A DNA stretch of 14,101 bases from positions 1 through 14,101 of the forward strand of contig CAKUZO010000046.1 in NCBI GenBank assembly GCA_934717895.1, given 5' to 3'. Of the stretch, positions 12,760 through 14,101 are shown in pieces. Numbering within the stretch: position 1 is the first letter of the stretch; the number at the start of each line of letters is the position of its first letter. The DNA comes from an uncultured Candidatus Melainabacteria bacterium (lineage in GTDB: Bacteria; Cyanobacteriota; Vampirovibrionia; Gastranaerophilales; Gastranaerophilaceae). Below the pieces are notes generated by a model. That model worked only from the letters and a program-made list of their open reading frames with translations, ran no database searches and was not told the origin of the DNA. A program made the position numbers and the translations under genes.

Positions 12760-12765
12760 ATAGTA
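12760..12765 (-). promoter_or_regulatory. Possible aroA extended -10 (leaderless arrangement)
   Basis: TGC-TACTAT on the minus strand, ending 6 nt before the aroA ATG, matches the geometry at hisS, folP and the TPR gene. The -35 region 17 nt upstream is poor (TATCAC), so this is the weakest of the set. Confidence 0.35.
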
Positions 12766-12786
12766 GCACAAAAGAAATGTTTGTGA

Positions 12787-12792
12787 TATATT
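12787..12792 (+). promoter_or_regulatory. Possible tRNA-Ser -10 element
   Basis: TGA-TATATT on the plus strand, an extended -10 that would start transcription about 9 nt before the tRNA. No convincing -35 is present. Confidence 0.4.
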
Positions 12793-12807
12793 CACATTAA
12801 CAAATGA

Positions 12808-12894
12808 AGAGAGGTGTCCGAGCGGTTTAAGGTGCAATCTTGGAAAGGTTGTGTGGGAGCAATTCCACCGAGGGTTCGAATCCCTTCCTCTCTG
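12808..12894 (+). tRNA. tRNA-Ser (anticodon GGA)
   Basis: The acceptor stem AGAGAGG (12808-12814) pairs with CCTCTCT (12887-12893), with discriminator G at 12894, as usual for serine. The anticodon stem CAATC/GGTTG encloses TTGGAAA, giving anticodon GGA at 12842-12844 for UCC/UCU codons. A long variable arm with GTGG/CCAC marks it as class II. The T arm carries GGTTCGAAT. The 3' CCA is not encoded. Divergent from aroA. Confidence 0.96.
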
Positions 12895-12926
12895 TGTTTA
12901 TTAGAAAACTATCATTAGTCAAAAAA

Positions 12927-13088
12927 CATCAGTCGTCATTCTGAGGGAAACAACCATTTTATCCCGAAGAATTTATTATTAGGACTTGTATCAATGTCGA
13001 GTTGGGTATCCACCCCGTCAACATTAGTCTTGTGAGAATTAGCGGTATGCACCGCAGTTGTTACGGTAGGTTGGGCTTTCCAGCCCAA
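12927..13088 (-). repeat. Long dispersed repeat, copy B (right arm of inverted pair)
   Basis: Reverse complement of 1-162 with 9 mismatches and no indels. The conserved part runs from the GGGCT palindrome (13071-13088) through to CGTCATTCTGAG (12934-12945) and a few bases beyond. Read in the copy A direction, the frame is again open to a stop at the same place. It starts about 33 bp after the tRNA. The intervening bases (12895-12926) hold nothing I recognise. Confidence 0.85.
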
Positions 13089-13109
13089 CAACTAAACTTA
13101 TTTAGCAAA

Positions 13110-13139
13110 AGTAGGGCGGGATACCTATCCCGCCATTAT
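13110..13139 (+). repeat. GTAGGGCGGG...CCCGCC palindromic repeat, copy 2
   Basis: GGCGGGATA/TATCCCGCC with a 2-nt loop (13115-13134), flanked by the same AGTAGG and ATTATT as the copy at 7280-7309. Confidence 0.85.
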
Positions 13140-13161
13140 TAATTTGATAACGACTCATGAC

Positions 13162-13187
13162 GGCGGGGTAGGTACCCCGCCCTACCT
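13162..13187 (-). repeat. GTAGGGCGGG...CCCGCC palindromic repeat, copy 3
   Basis: GGCGGGGTA/TACCCCGCC with a 2-nt loop (13162-13181), followed by CTACC. It is opposite in orientation to copy 2, 28 bp away. The rest of the gap to 13247 is AT-rich, with a direct repeat AAATGATTAA at 13221-13230 and 13237-13246 and no gene. Confidence 0.8.
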
Positions 13188-13247
13188 GCTCAACGTTGGC
13201 ATGTGTGTGAAATTTTGCGTAAATGATTAAATTATTAAATGATTAAG

Positions 13248-14101
13248 TTATTCACCGAGACAAACCGCCTGAAACCCAGTGGCGTAGCGGAGCTCGCTGG
13301 TCCAACCCGTGCCCGACTGTAAGAAGTAGCGGAGGTCCGCGCCGTCGCTATTGAACTCTTCACCCGACCAAACGTAGATATACGTTCCAGTTAAGCCCAG
13401 AGATGTGGCTTTTGAGGTGTCTAATTCTGCACCTACTCTTTGCTTAGCCCCAACTGTTGGGTTGCCTTTGTAGAGCTCTGTTGCCAGTTTTGCTAAATCA
13501 TCAGCAGTTGGCATTTTAGATACTCCACCACATTGTTTTACGGCTCCTGCCCAAGAATCGTTGTCATAGTTACACCCATTTATTCCGAGTTTTCCTTTTT
13601 CTGCTTCGCATTCAGCTCTTGTTAATGGAGTTGGAGTAAATGCAGCAGAGAAACATTTTCCACCAGCTTCAAGAGAACACGCTGAGCCCAAACCGCTTGC
13701 TTTTCCGAATATCAAAACATCGCCTTTTGAATTTCCTTCAAGTTTTGCTAGCTTATTCGGTTTTTTGCCGCCATTCCAATCAAAAACTCCTGCAAGGCAG
13801 TTTAAAGAATTCGAAATTGAACCCTTACTATCGCCGGATTTCAAACCTTCTTTATCAACGTCAAAAGTACAGCCTTTGTTATAGCTCAAAATCATAGATG
13901 TTCCATCACCCGTCACAATTCCGACTGTATCTGACCAATCATCACCGTCAGCTTTTTGAATTTTCAAGTTTTTTGCAGTCTTTGTTTTTGAAATTTCCCA
14001 AGTTTTTCCCGCATCGTCCAAAGCAACCTCTTTTGAAGGCCAACAATCATCGAGATGGGCGTTATCGCAAACTTTGGCGATTTTCATGTGTCGTTGCATT
14101 T
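13248..14101 (-). CDS. Large secreted/pilin-like surface protein, 5' end outside window
   Basis: At least 283 residues are visible and the frame is open to the window edge. The first in-frame Met (14099) has no visible upstream signal and is probably internal. The product is Gly/Asp/Ser-rich and has about nine cysteines. It shows a block GKCFSAAFTPTPLTRAECEAEKGKLGI and a following KQCGG...MPTADDLAKLATELY, which I recall from pilin-like surface proteins of gut Melainabacteria; that link is memory-based and unchecked. The last ~45 residues (YVWSGEEFNSDG...GFQAVCLGE) resemble the end of a C-type-lectin or DUF1566-like fold. Codon use there departs sharply from the rest of the gene (see the variable-region entry). 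By analogy the missing N-terminus may carry a prepilin signal like that of the 4144-4923 gene. Confidence 0.75.
   Translation of the reverse strand, partial: MQRHMKIAKVCDNAHLDDCWPSKEVALDDAGKTWEISKTKTAKNLKIQKADGDDWSDTVGIVTGDGTSMILSYNKGCTFDVDKEGLKSGDSKGSISNSLNCLAGVFDWNGGKKPNKLAKLEGNSKGDVLIFGKASGLGSACSLEAGGKCFSAAFTPTPLTRAECEAEKGKLGINGCNYDNDSWAGAVKQCGGVSKMPTADDLAKLATELYKGNPTVGAKQRVGAELDTSKATSLGLTGTYIYVWSGEEFNSDGADLRYFLQSGTGWTSELRYATGFQAVCLGE
13254..13370 (-). other. Candidate retroelement variable region (VR) at the 3' end of the surface protein gene
   Basis: Codons 13281-13355 end in C in 16 of 25 cases (TTC, AGC, GAC, GGC, CTC, CGC, TAC, ACC, GCC). The 25 codons just upstream (13371-13445) have 6 of 25. 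The stretch is also far more GC-rich than its surroundings. In diversity-generating retroelements, AAC codons of the template become NNC codons in the target, producing this pattern, and the target segment sits at the extreme C-terminus of a lectin-fold protein. The low-A tail GGG TTT CAG GCG GTT TGT CTC would be the conserved homology end. No reverse transcriptase or template repeat is in the window. Confidence 0.45.

Noticed and set aside
12754-12837. N-terminal extension of aroA starting at 12837
   Set aside because: It would read antisense into the tRNA-Ser gene and through the aroA promoter; family similarity begins at the ATG at 12753.

Overview
The window looks like a chromosomal segment of an AT-rich, non-photosynthetic cyanobacterial relative of the Gastranaerophilales / Melainabacteria (Vampirovibrionia) type. 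The main reasons are a prepilin whose hydrophobic segment reads AFTLAEVLITLGIIGVVAA, many palindromic intergenic repeats, a tRNA gene with no encoded CCA end, and use of TGA as a normal stop. The lineage call is inference from motif recognition; no search was run.

Layout. Almost everything lies on the minus strand, so the text reads in transcription order from right to left. At the right edge (13248-14101) is the 3' part of a large secreted or pilin-like protein whose last ~40 codons look like the variable region of a diversity-generating retroelement target. Next comes a gene-free repeat zone (12895-13247), then tRNA-Ser(GGA) on the plus strand, divergent from aroA. A repeat-filled gap of about 290 bp (11193-11481) holds a probable short plus-strand transcription unit. 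Then follow an exported TPR protein and a HAD hydrolase, hisS with a near-perfect promoter, and a coupled pair (degenerate nucleotidyltransferase-like protein plus a 71-aa protein). One short plus-strand gene for a membrane-anchored or secreted 100-aa protein sits at 7635-7937 and shares a bidirectional terminator with that pair. Further left are a 54-aa zinc-ribbon protein, a YhcC-type radical SAM protein, two overlapping genes for Gly/Lys/Ala-rich proteins of unknown function, a prepilin with a G11 tract near its start, folP, gatB and a GlmS-like SIS-domain protein.

Functionally it mixes housekeeping genes (hisS and gatB for aminoacyl-tRNA supply, aroA for chorismate, folP for folate) with accessory surface genes (prepilin, truncated right-edge protein, Gly-rich pair). 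I see no phage, transposase, CRISPR array or reverse transcriptase inside the window.

The most notable signals are these. (1) A C-terminal segment with 16 of 25 codons ending in C, typical of adenine-mutagenised retroelement targets. (2) An 11-G homopolymer in the prepilin coding start, a candidate phase-variation switch. (3) At least three genes (hisS, folP, TPR), probably also aroA, with a -10 box exactly 6 nt before the ATG and no Shine-Dalgarno, implying leaderless mRNAs. (4) A 162-bp, 94%-identical inverted repeat bracketing the whole ~13-kb gene block. (5) Terminator hairpins that overlap the promoter of the next gene.
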